Origin: Aneurinibacillus sp. Ricciae_BoGa-3
GTDB taxonomy: Bacteria; Bacillota; Bacilli; Aneurinibacillales; Aneurinibacillaceae
Length of the DNA stretch: 64,000 nucleotides
NCBI RefSeq assembly: GCF_028421645.1
Contig: NZ_CP116888.1
Coordinates: forward strand, 657,711 to 721,710
Reading direction: 5' to 3'
Part shown: positions 16,842 through 25,232 of the stretch, piece after piece
How the letters are laid out: each line of letters begins with the position of its first letter
Position numbering within the stretch: the stretch's first letter is position 1
Translations under genes and position numbers: made by a program
The notes under the pieces: model-generated
What the model was told of the DNA's origin: nothing
Database searches by the model: none
The model's input: the letters and a program-made list of their open reading frames with translations, nothing else

Positions 16842-18608
16842 TTGAAAAAAATTAATGTCGCTATTATTCTAGCTATGACCGCCATTCTTATTTTCATCAA
16901 TACGGCGTTTTACTATAATACAAGAAAAAACTTAATCGATGCACAGGAGCAGTCAATCGAAATCGTTTCTAAAAATGTAAAGAGTGCCCTCGAAACGAAT
17001 TATCGAGGTGAAAAACTCTTTGATGATATGTTAGGTGACAAATTGTATACGGCATCCATAGCCGTAGAAAAAGCTTTGCCACCGCATATAAAAGATGTAA
17101 GTAATGAACAATTAGTTCAACTTTCAAAAGAATTGGGTGTTGATGATATAACTTTGCTTGTGAAAGATAGCAAGGATAGCCATTCGTTTATCGGAGCAAA
17201 ATCGAGTGATAGCAAAGAAATAGGAGCGGAAACAAAAGATTGGGGAGCCAATTGGAACCGAATGTTTTCTCAGTTAATGGATAAACACAGCGTTACATTG
17301 GAGAAAAACTGGGGTATGTCGTTGCCCAATTATTGGGCAGGTCCTTACAGCATCTCTTCCACTCACCCAGGGCTGATGGAAAAATGGGGATATTACAACG
17401 ATGGAACTACGGATTATTTAATTGACCCCTACATGGGTGAAAAAAGATACGAAAGCTATCAAAAAGAGGCGGGTGTCAATGGACTTATCCAAAATGCTAT
17501 AAAAGAAAATCCATTTCTGATTGAAATAGGAGTTGTAAATTATAATGCGTTAGTCGGAACGGATAAAAAATCAAAAGAAGAACTCAGAACACATTCACTC
17601 GTATTGTCGCACCGATTTGTCCCTTTTGGAAATTTGCATTATCAGCATCCACTAGAGAAAGATTTGGCAACAAAAGCGATTGAGGGTGGTAATACGCTTA
17701 CCAGTGTAGTCAATATCAATGGAAGAGACATTTTAAAAACCTATATTCCGATTACATTGAATTTGGAAGGTAACATCGTACATAATAAAATGATAGCCAT
17801 TGTTGCCTCAAACTACGATATTATTCAACAAGCTTTATATAATAAAGAATTACAATCGTTACTAATTAGTTTGATTTGTTTTGTTTTTGGTCTCTTGTTC
17901 ACGTTGTTACTTACTCGCTATGTTACAAAACAAGGCATACTTATAACACAAGTGCAAAGGATTTTTTCAGATAACATCGAGCGATTATTCAAAACGGTTA
18001 AAGCGCATCGGCATGACTTTAATCATCATATTTTTACGATACAAGGTCTTTTAGGTATGAGACGTTATGAGGAAGCACAAGAATATATTCGAAATTTAAC
18101 CAGAATCCAGACCACGATAAATGATGTTATCCCTGTTGATATTCCTGCTTTAAATGGTTTGCTTCAAGCGAAAATAGCGGAGGGCATGGATAAACAGATA
18201 CGTTTTGAACATCATTTTGAAGGATTCGAAGTCGTTTCACTTGATACTATGAAAATCACAAATCTCGTACGTATTTTAGGAAATATCTTAGATAACGCTT
18301 ATCATGCGGTCGAATCCAATCCCAACGATAATCGACGAGTCATTCTAAGAGCGAAGGTGAAAAAGGGGTTGTTAGTCTTTGACATTCATAATAATGGTGA
18401 ACCTATCGCGCCTGAACATCTTTCTCGTATTTTTGAATATGGATTTACGACGCGAGAAAATCAGGGTGGAACAGGAATAGGACTGGCAAGTTCTAAAAAA
18501 ATCATAGAAGGATATAAAGGTGAAATCACTGTGACAAGTAATAAAGATTGGACAACTTTTACCATAAACTTACCATTGTCTCAACGTGAATTGATACAAG
18601 CAGTTTGA
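16842..18608 (+). CDS. Sensor histidine kinase, CitA/DcuS-like transmitter
   Basis: The 588-residue membrane kinase begins with TM1 (INVAIILAMTAILIFINTAFYY), has a long extracellular sensor of about 320 residues, TM2 (LLISLICFVFGLLFTLLL) and a transmitter with the Spo0B/CitA-type H box (AHRHDFNHHIFTIQGLL), N box (NILDNAYHAV) and G boxes (GTGIGLASSKKI). The sensor sequence is not recognised beyond a Cache-like appearance. The TTG at 16842 is the likely start because AGGGGAG is 8 bases before it. It partners the upstream response regulator; the stimulus is unknown. Confidence 0.87.
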   Translation: MKKINVAIILAMTAILIFINTAFYYNTRKNLIDAQEQSIEIVSKNVKSALETNYRGEKLFDDMLGDKLYTASIAVEKALPPHIKDVSNEQLVQLSKELGVDDITLLVKDSKDSHSFIGAKSSDSKEIGAETKDWGANWNRMFSQLMDKHSVTLEKNWGMSLPNYWAGPYSISSTHPGLMEKWGYYNDGTTDYLIDPYMGEKRYESYQKEAGVNGLIQNAIKENPFLIEIGVVNYNALVGTDKKSKEELRTHSLVLSHRFVPFGNLHYQHPLEKDLATKAIEGGNTLTSVVNINGRDILKTYIPITLNLEGNIVHNKMIAIVASNYDIIQQALYNKELQSLLISLICFVFGLLFTLLLTRYVTKQGILITQVQRIFSDNIERLFKTVKAHRHDFNHHIFTIQGLLGMRRYEEAQEYIRNLTRIQTTINDVIPVDIPALNGLLQAKIAEGMDKQIRFEHHFEGFEVVSLDTMKITNLVRILGNILDNAYHAVESNPNDNRRVILRAKVKKGLLVFDIHNNGEPIAPEHLSRIFEYGFTTRENQGGTGIGLASSKKIIEGYKGEITVTSNKDWTTFTINLPLSQRELIQAV

Positions 18609-18636
18609 TTTTAGAAGAGGAAAGAAGCTATTGTAT

Positions 18637-18675
18637 GGGCTATATCAGATTTGCCTTTTGCAATTAGCCTTTTTC
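18637..18675 (+). terminator. Weak terminator after the kinase gene
   Basis: GGGCTA pairs with TAGCCT across a 22-base loop and is followed by TTTTTC. Confidence 0.35.
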
Positions 18676-18759
18676 CTACTCTAAAGTCTTTTGGTCAACA
18701 TCAATCTTTTCCAATATGGAGCTTGTCGCATCATAGAAAAGAAAGATTATAATAATGTT

Positions 18760-19020
18760 TTAAAAAAAGAAAATAAAACCTTCACCGAAATCATCCAGCT
18801 CAGTGACATCGTACTTTTTAATTAAAACATTAAAATGTTGATTCAGTAAGGGTAACATTTCCTTGAATCGTGTAGTTTTTTGTACATAAGAGCCAGTAGA
18901 ATCATAAGTTTCCACAACATCGTCCTCTAACTCCTCCGAAAAGTTTATCTTGCACGTTCTATTATAGAGTTCGGTGGATAATTGGTTTAATTCCTGTGTA
19001 GATACAAATAAAAATTTCAT
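18760..19020 (-). CDS. Small acidic hypothetical protein
   Basis: An 86-residue soluble acidic protein ending in an aromatic run (GEGFIFFF). GGAGG lies 8 bases before the ATG, which supports translation. It stands alone between the kinase gene and the MscS gene. No family recognised. Confidence 0.65.
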   Translation of the reverse strand: MKFLFVSTQELNQLSTELYNRTCKINFSEELEDDVVETYDSTGSYVQKTTRFKEMLPLLNQHFNVLIKKYDVTELDDFGEGFIFFF

Positions 19021-19212
19021 TGTTGTAACCTCCGTGTCGTATGTAACTTCTATCTGTACTTAGTATATAAAAAGCAGGATAGTAGAACTATACTCATTTT
19101 TTGCAGTATATCCGAAAGTTGCATATTTAAATGATACGAAGGAAATAATTCCTATGATAATTTCAAGGAAATTCAAGGATAATAGACCTATCCGTTATTT
19201 GCGTGACCATAT

Positions 19213-19252
19213 AAAAGCCCTCTTATAAACCTAGTATGTTAAGAGGGCTTTT
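19213..19252 (-). terminator. Terminator overlapping the MscS stop codon
   Basis: AAAAGCCCTCTTA and TAAGAGGGCTTTT form a 13-bp stem; the minus-strand gene's TAA (19241-19239) lies in one arm. Confidence 0.85.
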
Positions 19253-20354
19253 CACTTGATTCTTTTTGAAATGGTTCGGATTCGATATAAATCGTTTGCG
19301 AAGGAAGTGCCAGCGTCACACATTCTTGTTGGAGGATATCCATAATTTTATAGTTAATATCTTGTTTAATCTCTAAGAATTCGTTCATTTCGGACGTGTT
19401 GGTTAAGTATTGAACCAAGATATCTAGGCTACTTTGATTAAAGGTGTCAAATACAATATAAACGGCATCGTTATCAACACCAGCATGCCCCAGGATGACT
19501 TGGCGTAAACGTTCTACTACTCGTTGTATTTTTTCAGGAGGGGTAGCATATTCAACACCTAAATAGAATCGCACCCGTCGATTCCTTCTTCTTGACCAGT
19601 TATAAATAGACTGATTGGCTAGAATCGCATTGGGAATGGACACAATCGCTTTATCAAAGTTACGAATTTTGGTGCTTCTGAAATTCATGTCTTCTACAAT
19701 TCCCTCAATTTTACTATCAGTGGAAATCCAATCACCGATGGAAAAAGACTTATCAAGCGCAATGGCTATACCGCCAAATATATGAGACAGCATATCTTTT
19801 GCTCCTAATGCGAGAGCTAGTCCACCAATTCCAAGTCCTGTAATCACACCACTTAGATTGTAACCCCACTCATAAGCAATCAAGGTAAAACCCAAAACGC
19901 TAATGAAAACTTTGTACACACGACTAAAGAAAGGGAAGAGCAGGTTTTCTACTTTAATATTGAGTTGGCTTTTCAATTCTTCTGGATGCTCACCAAAAAA
20001 ACTTCCAACATCAAACAAGGCATGTATAATATAAAACGTCACAATGGATTTTAGAATTTTTACCATGGGGTCAAAAGAGAGAAGTGTTACGTTGAGTGCA
20101 TAGCAAAACGCTATCAACACACATATCGTAAAGAATAGATGGCGTAGATGTTTCTCAATTTGCTCAACGAATTCCTTCTTAAATCGTAATCGTTTTTTCA
20201 AATAATAAAACATCAACTGTTTAAAAGCGTATCTCAGAATAAAGTGTTGGAATAGCCAGGAAAACAGGATAATGGCTAAAAACACCGCAACGTTTGGTAG
20301 TTGTTGAAATAGGGTAAATTTGAGGTCAGCATAAAAAGCATAGAGTTTTAACAA
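19239..20354 (-). CDS. MscS-family mechanosensitive ion channel
   Basis: The 371-residue protein has four or five hydrophobic segments and then the MscS core: a glycine/alanine-rich pore helix (GLGIGGLALALGAKDMLSHIFGG), the beta domain (FSIGDWIS...GIVEDMNFRSTKIRNFDK) and the NRR-rich C-terminal alpha/beta part. It would release solutes on hypo-osmotic shock. The start is a TTG at 20354 with AAAGGAAG 8 bases upstream. It lies 68 bases downstream of ftsH with a hairpin between. Plasmid-borne copies usually duplicate a chromosomal function; a special role is not evident. Confidence 0.9.
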   Translation of the reverse strand: MLKLYAFYADLKFTLFQQLPNVAVFLAIILFSWLFQHFILRYAFKQLMFYYLKKRLRFKKEFVEQIEKHLRHLFFTICVLIAFCYALNVTLLSFDPMVKILKSIVTFYIIHALFDVGSFFGEHPEELKSQLNIKVENLLFPFFSRVYKVFISVLGFTLIAYEWGYNLSGVITGLGIGGLALALGAKDMLSHIFGGIAIALDKSFSIGDWISTDSKIEGIVEDMNFRSTKIRNFDKAIVSIPNAILANQSIYNWSRRRNRRVRFYLGVEYATPPEKIQRVVERLRQVILGHAGVDNDAVYIVFDTFNQSSLDILVQYLTNTSEMNEFLEIKQDINYKIMDILQQECVTLALPSQTIYIESEPFQKESSEKPS

Positions 20355-20380
20355 TCGAGTTTCTTCCTTTCATCGTGATA

Positions 20381-20418
20381 AAAAAGAAAATCCATGCATT
20401 ACATCATGGAATTTTCTT
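20381..20418 (-). terminator. Terminator of the ftsH gene
   Basis: AAGAAAATCCATG and CATGGAATTTTCTT pair with one bulge; on the minus strand TTTTTTA follows. Confidence 0.75.
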
Positions 20419-20422
20419 GGTA

Positions 20423-22195
20423 CTACTGAATGAGGTTGTCCAGTTCGGATTCATCTAAACTTTCTTTAGCGAGAAGTTCATTGGCTATGATAGCTAACAA
20501 CGCTTTTTTCTCGGTTAAGAGGTTCAGGGTTTCTTGATACAGTTTTTTTCCTAACGTTGTCGCTTCCGATAATATTTTTTCATCGACCAACGTGAACGCT
20601 GAAACATCTATCATCCCAAAGGATTCTCCCATCCCATAATGCATGATAAAGTTTTTGATTTTTTTTGTGGCTTGTTCGATATCGCTAGATGCACCTGTTG
20701 TGACTCTCGATTCATCTCCAAGAAGTAGAAACTCCGCAACACGACCCCCATAGTCAATCTTAATGTCATTAAGAATTTCCTCTTTAGATAGAAGCCCCAT
20801 TTTATTTGGAGTAATAAAGGTTACACCGCCCACTCCGCTTGTGGAGGAGACGATGGTGACTTTTGGTACTTCTTTGTCCGTTAAAAGTTTCGCAACCAAA
20901 GCATGTCCCGCTTCATGCCACGCCACAAGCTTAAGTTCTTCCTGTTTTCTATCCTTTTGATTCTTTTTCTTATGACCTTGCATCACCATTTTAAAAAAGG
21001 CGTCATCTACATCTTCTTTCGTTACCGTTTTATGGTCACGGTTCACCGCAAGGATGGTGGCTTCATTTAGAAGGGCTTCGAGGTCAGCACCAGCAAATCC
21101 AATCGTTGTTTTTGCTATGTCCTCTAGGTTAATATCCTCTGACAGCTTCTTATTTTCAGCATGTAGATTTAGGATTTGTAACCGTTCCTTTTTTTCAGGT
21201 AGAGGAATCGCAATATGTTTATCGAAACGACCTGGACGAATGAGCGCATCATCTAAATCTTTAATGCGGTTTGTTGCACAAATGACAATAACGCCTTCGG
21301 TTCCGCTAAAACCATCTAATTCGTTCAGCAAAGCGTTAATCGTTTGGTCACGTTCGGAGTTTTGGTCATGCCCACGTTTGGTTCCAACAGCGTCAATTTC
21401 ATCGATGAAAATGATACATGGTGCTTTCTTTCTGGCTTTCTTAAACAGGTCACGAACCCGCTTGGCTCCAAGCCCCACATACATTTCCACGAAGTCTGAA
21501 CCGCTGATAGAGAAGAAAGGAACACCTGCTTCTCCTGCAATGGCTTTTGCGGTGAGGGTTTTACCTGTCCCTGGAGGTCCATAAAAGATTACGCCTTTTG
21601 GCAGTTTCGCACCCATATCCACATATTTCTTTGGATTTTTTAGAAACTCCACAAGAAACTGCATTTCTTCCTTCGCTTCCTCATTTCCAGCGATTTTACT
21701 AAAGGTGACTTTCGGAACGCCGTTTTTATCACTAGCATCTTTACCATCTGGCTTGATTTCATCCATGTTGGACGTTTTGCTATTCATAAACATGTCCATA
21801 GCCACTTTAATGATGACTAACATCAAGATTAATTTGAGCGCATAGGAGATGAAGTCTGTCACAGCGTTGGTTTGTGTTGCACTAATTTCCTTTACTTTTA
21901 CTTGATGTTCCAATAAATATTTTTTGAAATCTATATTTTTTGGATTGTCGGTTACGTATTCTTTCTTTTTGGTGTCCACAAAACGAAAGGTTGGTGCATC
22001 TAAATTGATAGTAGCTGAAGCGACTTGTTTTTTGTTCAACATTTGAATGAACTGCGTATACGGAACATCTTTTGGTTTTTCTGGTTTGGTAAAGATATAG
22101 GTTGCGGTTGCAACGATAACGAAAATGAGCACATAAGGAATAATCTTTTTATTTTTATGACCCCAACTTTTGATAGACTCCCAAAAATCCTTCAA
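20423..22195 (-). CDS. ftsH: ATP-dependent zinc metalloprotease FtsH
   Basis: The 590-residue membrane protease has TM1 (about 18-36), an extracytoplasmic segment, TM2 (about 118-137), the AAA+ domain with Walker A GPPGTGKT (206-213), Walker B IIFIDEID (261-268) and the second region of homology ending IRPGRFD, then the zinc peptidase motif HEAGH (427-431) with the third ligand in SSDIEQATKK. All catalytic residues are present. It is some 50 residues shorter than typical chromosomal FtsH, mainly at the C terminus. Start is a TTG with AGGAGAG 9 bases upstream. As an accessory copy it could degrade specific membrane or regulator proteins of the host. Confidence 0.93.
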   Translation of the reverse strand: MKDFWESIKSWGHKNKKIIPYVLIFVIVATATYIFTKPEKPKDVPYTQFIQMLNKKQVASATINLDAPTFRFVDTKKKEYVTDNPKNIDFKKYLLEHQVKVKEISATQTNAVTDFISYALKLILMLVIIKVAMDMFMNSKTSNMDEIKPDGKDASDKNGVPKVTFSKIAGNEEAKEEMQFLVEFLKNPKKYVDMGAKLPKGVIFYGPPGTGKTLTAKAIAGEAGVPFFSISGSDFVEMYVGLGAKRVRDLFKKARKKAPCIIFIDEIDAVGTKRGHDQNSERDQTINALLNELDGFSGTEGVIVICATNRIKDLDDALIRPGRFDKHIAIPLPEKKERLQILNLHAENKKLSEDINLEDIAKTTIGFAGADLEALLNEATILAVNRDHKTVTKEDVDDAFFKMVMQGHKKKNQKDRKQEELKLVAWHEAGHALVAKLLTDKEVPKVTIVSSTSGVGGVTFITPNKMGLLSKEEILNDIKIDYGGRVAEFLLLGDESRVTTGASSDIEQATKKIKNFIMHYGMGESFGMIDVSAFTLVDEKILSEATTLGKKLYQETLNLLTEKKALLAIIANELLAKESLDESELDNLIQ

Positions 22196-22227
22196 TACAC
22201 ATCTCTCCTGTCTCTGTTTGTAATAGG

Positions 22228-22256
22228 ATTATACTATAAGCGATTATTAAAAACAA
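22228..22256 (-). promoter_or_regulatory. Promoter of ftsH
   Basis: On the minus strand TTGTTT (22256-22251), 17 bases, TATAAT (22233-22228). Just upstream, 22259-22286 carries two copies of the palindrome ACTATAGT, 12 bases apart, possibly an operator. Confidence 0.7.
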
Positions 22257-22286
22257 TATACTATAGTCAACAAATATAAACTATAG

Positions 22287-22742
22287 TGTGTTAATGCGTA
22301 ATGTAAGCGATTTACATAATTCGACAAATGTTTTTAAAAAATAGGACTTGCCAACTATATAACTGGAGTATTAGACTTGAGCATACGGAAATAAGCGAAC
22401 TTTATTATGGATGAAGTGGAAATGAAAGGGTAATGTATGGGTTTAAGTTCCTGATACATTTTTCACTGATGTAACCGTGATAACTGAAAAGTGGGCAAAA
22501 AATTGGCTAGATTCATTTCGACATCAATTAACGCAAATGCTCTCTTCTGATTGCGCAGATGGTTTAATATGTGGTCAATAGGAAGAGTTGAAATAGGTTG
22601 TTGGTAACAGGTTGGTTCGACAAAACTCGCAAAAAGTTATTGACTTTAGGCTATAAAAAAGTATAATGAATATAGACTTACAAACTAATAGGGAGTGAGA
22701 GAACTGGTGATGGTTTTCTCGCATTACAAGGAGGACGTAAAT
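22287..22742 (+). other. Intergenic region with one clear promoter
   Basis: This gap holds the promoter at 22640-22667 and, at about 22475-22580, an open stretch reading VITEKWAKNWLDSFRHQL without a ribosome binding site, perhaps a gene relic. Nothing else is recognised. Confidence 0.4.
22640..22667 (+). promoter_or_regulatory. Sigma-A promoter of the 22743 gene
   Basis: TTGACT (22640-22645), 16-base spacer and TATAAT (22662-22667), about 75 bases before the start codon. Confidence 0.75.
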
Positions 22743-23186
22743 ATGCAACAAATTACACTGTATTATCCTATTTCTTTTGAATCTAAAGAGGTGCTTGTTG
22801 AAGCACAAAAATACGGTAAAGTATTCGCCGCACCAGCAAATCCTGATACAAGGGAAGTACATAGTGAGTTAACTTCAGAGCAGTTAACCAAATTCGAATC
22901 GTTCTTAACTGAACATGAGATACCTTATGATTTAATGAAATATTCGAGTGGGATTGAAGCACCAACGATGAAAAAGGTACGTCCTGAAGAGGGTTTTGAG
23001 AAAGAAGTTGCATGTACGTTCTATCAAGATGGGGAAGAAGAAGTGGAGCAGGGGATGGTTGCGGTATCAACCTTATTGTCTGTGATTCAAAATTCTAGCA
23101 AAAATGATTTAGCGAAAAATGTTCTTGAAGAAATTAAGAAGTGTACCTTTAAAGATGACAACATCGAAAGTATTTTTGAAATGTAA
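22743..23186 (+). CDS. Hypothetical acidic protein
   Basis: A 147-residue acidic soluble protein. ATG 22743 is chosen over the upstream in-frame TTG region because AAGGAGG lies 8 bases before it. It has its own promoter and two tandem terminators, so it is a single-gene unit. No family recognised. Confidence 0.75.
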   Translation: MQQITLYYPISFESKEVLVEAQKYGKVFAAPANPDTREVHSELTSEQLTKFESFLTEHEIPYDLMKYSSGIEAPTMKKVRPEEGFEKEVACTFYQDGEEEVEQGMVAVSTLLSVIQNSSKNDLAKNVLEEIKKCTFKDDNIESIFEM

Positions 23187-23208
23187 TTTCAATCACAAAT
23201 TGTTTTTC

Positions 23209-23236
23209 AAGACCTGTTGGCAGACGGGTCTTTTTT
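23209..23236 (+). terminator. First of two tandem terminators
   Basis: AAGACCTGT-TGGC-AGACGGGTCTT followed by TTTTT. Shares loop TTGGCAGAC with the next hairpin. Confidence 0.85.
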
Positions 23237-23242
23237 ATTTTC

Positions 23243-23267
23243 AAAATCTGTTGGCAGACAGATTTTT
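23243..23267 (+). terminator. Second tandem terminator
   Basis: AAAATCTGT-TGGC-AGACAGATTTT followed by TT; the stem differs from the first at paired positions that co-vary. Confidence 0.8.
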
Positions 23268-23451
23268 TGTTGGTGTAGGGGAGTGGAGTAACACCCCTGC
23301 ACCTGGTTCTTCTTAATTTCTTCAACATTTTTCGGTTGATGAAACAACTTATTATTTAATTATATTATATTATGTCATTAAATGAATCTATCCCTACTTT
23401 ACGGCAACAGGTAGGTCAAGTCTATAGTCGAAAAGACTATTTTCTAGCTGA

Positions 23452-24069
23452 TTAAAACGTTTGTAACCATTCTTCTGCGAGTTGTTTGTATTCATTTGTT
23501 CTTAAATTATCGATTAAATGTTTTTTAAAGATGGGCATCATTTCTTTGTTGATAATGCTTTTTGTATCACCAACGTAGTCCTGAATAATTCCGTATTGAA
23601 CCAAGTCCCGTACTCTATCCACAACTTCTTTCGAATAAAAATCACTCCGAAGATTTAGGACAGGGAAGGGCGGTGTATTGCCTTCTTCATCTAATTTTTG
23701 CAATCCGTATTCTATGTATATTTTATAATTGAAGGCTGTCATGGCAATATGTCCCATCATGAGCAAATGAACACGTACATAATCAATCTGTAACGTACCA
23801 ACGCCCCTGCAAACAAAACACTCTTTATCATCCAATTGGGTTGTACCTTCACATGCTGGACATGGCTTTGTGTAACCTTCAGGTTCAAAAACTGTGTGAT
23901 TACCAATTTGACGAAATAAGATGTGGTCGCCATTTTGCAAACCGTAAATATCCGAAATTTCCTTTGGGATGGTGATTTGTCGCTTGCCTGTTATCGTCGC
24001 TTTTAGATTGGAAAACTTTTCTTTTGCCGTTTCCCATGTTGTTTTTGGTGTTTGAAAATAATATTTCAT
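23452..24069 (-). CDS. AbrB/SpoVT-type regulator with DnaJ-like zinc ribbon
   Basis: The 205-residue protein has an N-terminal swapped-hairpin AbrB/MazE DNA-binding domain (about 22-64; ITGKRQITIPKEISDIYGLQNGDHILF), then two CxxC pairs CPACEGT (C70, C73) and CFVCRGVG (C84, C87) with the spacing and glycines of a DnaJ zinc centre, and an unknown helical C-terminal half of about 110 residues. It should bind DNA as a dimer, with the zinc ribbon perhaps sensing redox or binding a partner. AGGGAGC lies about 5 bases before the ATG. Three 21-bp repeats lie 120-185 bases upstream and are candidate binding sites. Confidence 0.7.
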   Translation of the reverse strand: MKYYFQTPKTTWETAKEKFSNLKATITGKRQITIPKEISDIYGLQNGDHILFRQIGNHTVFEPEGYTKPCPACEGTTQLDDKECFVCRGVGTLQIDYVRVHLLMMGHIAMTAFNYKIYIEYGLQKLDEEGNTPPFPVLNLRSDFYSKEVVDRVRDLVQYGIIQDYVGDTKSIINKEMMPIFKKHLIDNLRTNEYKQLAEEWLQTF

Positions 24070-24191
24070 AATTGCTCCCTAAGTTTTTTGTCCTTCAATC
24101 TTTCCTTGAACTTCCTTGAATGTGTTCTTTAGACATTATAACTCTTAAATCGTATATAGTCTATATTTATTTTCGTGTTTTTGAATAAAAA

Positions 24192-24254
24192 TCTTATCAT
24201 TTTGCATACAAGTCTTATCACTTTGTATAGAAGTCTTATCACTTTGTAGAATTA
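24192..24254. repeat. Three tandem 21-bp repeats (TCTTATCACTTTGTATAGAAG)
   Basis: Copies begin at 24192, 24213 and 24234 with the core TCTTATCA(C/T)TTTG. Copy spacing is close to two helical turns, so proteins would bind one face. They lie between the divergent AbrB-like and PlsC genes and could be operators or iteron relics; the 24070-24392 gap holds nothing else that is clear. The title quotes 21 bases only as a label of the unit. Confidence 0.75.
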
Positions 24255-24392
24255 TTTCTAGCGTTCAATGCTGACCGACACAAATCTATTATCCCCAAAC
24301 AAATAGTAAAAAAATCAATAAACGACTATAAAATAATAAAGTAATATGGTAGACTAAAGTCAAAATATTAATTGGTAAGAAGGAGGAAATGA

Positions 24393-25124
24393 ATGAGTTT
24401 ACCCGTTTTACCTAAGTTCGTTTTACCTGCGTTAGCTAAAATGCTGATTTCATGCAAGGTGATACACAAGGAGCGTCTGAAAAGAGAAGGGGTTTGTATC
24501 TATATTCCCAATCACACAAGCTTATTAGATGCAGTATTGATGGCAACCAACTTGGACGAAAATGTCGTGTGCGTTGCTAATACGCAAATCGCTAAAGATT
24601 ATGCCTGGGCGATGGGGGGCAGGGAAATCCTACCCGTTGACACAAATAACCCTTACTCGGTTCGTAGTATGCTTAAAGTATTAAGGTCAGGTAAATCCCT
24701 TCTTATCTTTCCAGAAGGACGTATTACGGTGACGAACTCACTAATGAAGGTGTATCCAGGCGTCGCATACTTAGCCATTAAATTGGGCATACCGCTCGTT
24801 CCTATCGGAATTGATGGAGCGGAGAAAGCAAAGAATTTTACCTATTTAGAAGGAAAGGTTCCAACAAGCTGGTTTCCGCCGACTACCGTCTATATTGGTA
24901 AAGAATTTTCTCTTTCTTCTATTGAAGGAGATACAATGCGAGAGAAAAAAGAGAGAGGCTCTCATGTCATATACCGAAAACTGCAAGAGGTTGTACTTAA
25001 CTGCCGTATGCAAGGGGAATTCTCTGAACATTTGATGGAGATTCTACGAAAACGTGTGATGGAAGCTCCCAATTTGGTTATTGCTGAAGAAACCATACCA
25101 AACATTCGAACGAAAAAGTTTTGA
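24393..25124 (+). CDS. 1-acyl-glycerophosphate acyltransferase (PlsC-type)
   Basis: The 243-residue protein has the acyltransferase motifs NHTSLLDA (HX4D), a PVDTNN block, FPEGRIT and a VPIGIDGAE block in the usual order. It transfers acyl groups to lysophospholipid or glycerophosphate at the membrane. GAAGGAGGAAATGA precedes the ATG. The next gene, an acyl-activating ligase, is in the same reading frame beyond a single TGA, and an LplT-like transporter follows; together they match the domains of the Aas/LplT lysophospholipid repair system. Confidence 0.87.
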   Translation: MSLPVLPKFVLPALAKMLISCKVIHKERLKREGVCIYIPNHTSLLDAVLMATNLDENVVCVANTQIAKDYAWAMGGREILPVDTNNPYSVRSMLKVLRSGKSLLIFPEGRITVTNSLMKVYPGVAYLAIKLGIPLVPIGIDGAEKAKNFTYLEGKVPTSWFPPTTVYIGKEFSLSSIEGDTMREKKERGSHVIYRKLQEVVLNCRMQGEFSEHLMEILRKRVMEAPNLVIAEETIPNIRTKKF

Positions 25125-25232
25125 GAAAAGTGGAGGGTACTCAAAAAAGAACTGCCGAATGGAAGTCTTCTTTGGAAACGCCTATTAAATCCTTCGACCA
25201 CTGTTAGCCTAACAAATCCTCATTCCGATACT

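Noticed and set aside
21054..21584. A long open frame antisense to ftsH
   Set aside because: It is the shadow of a conserved AAA+ coding region; no start signals.
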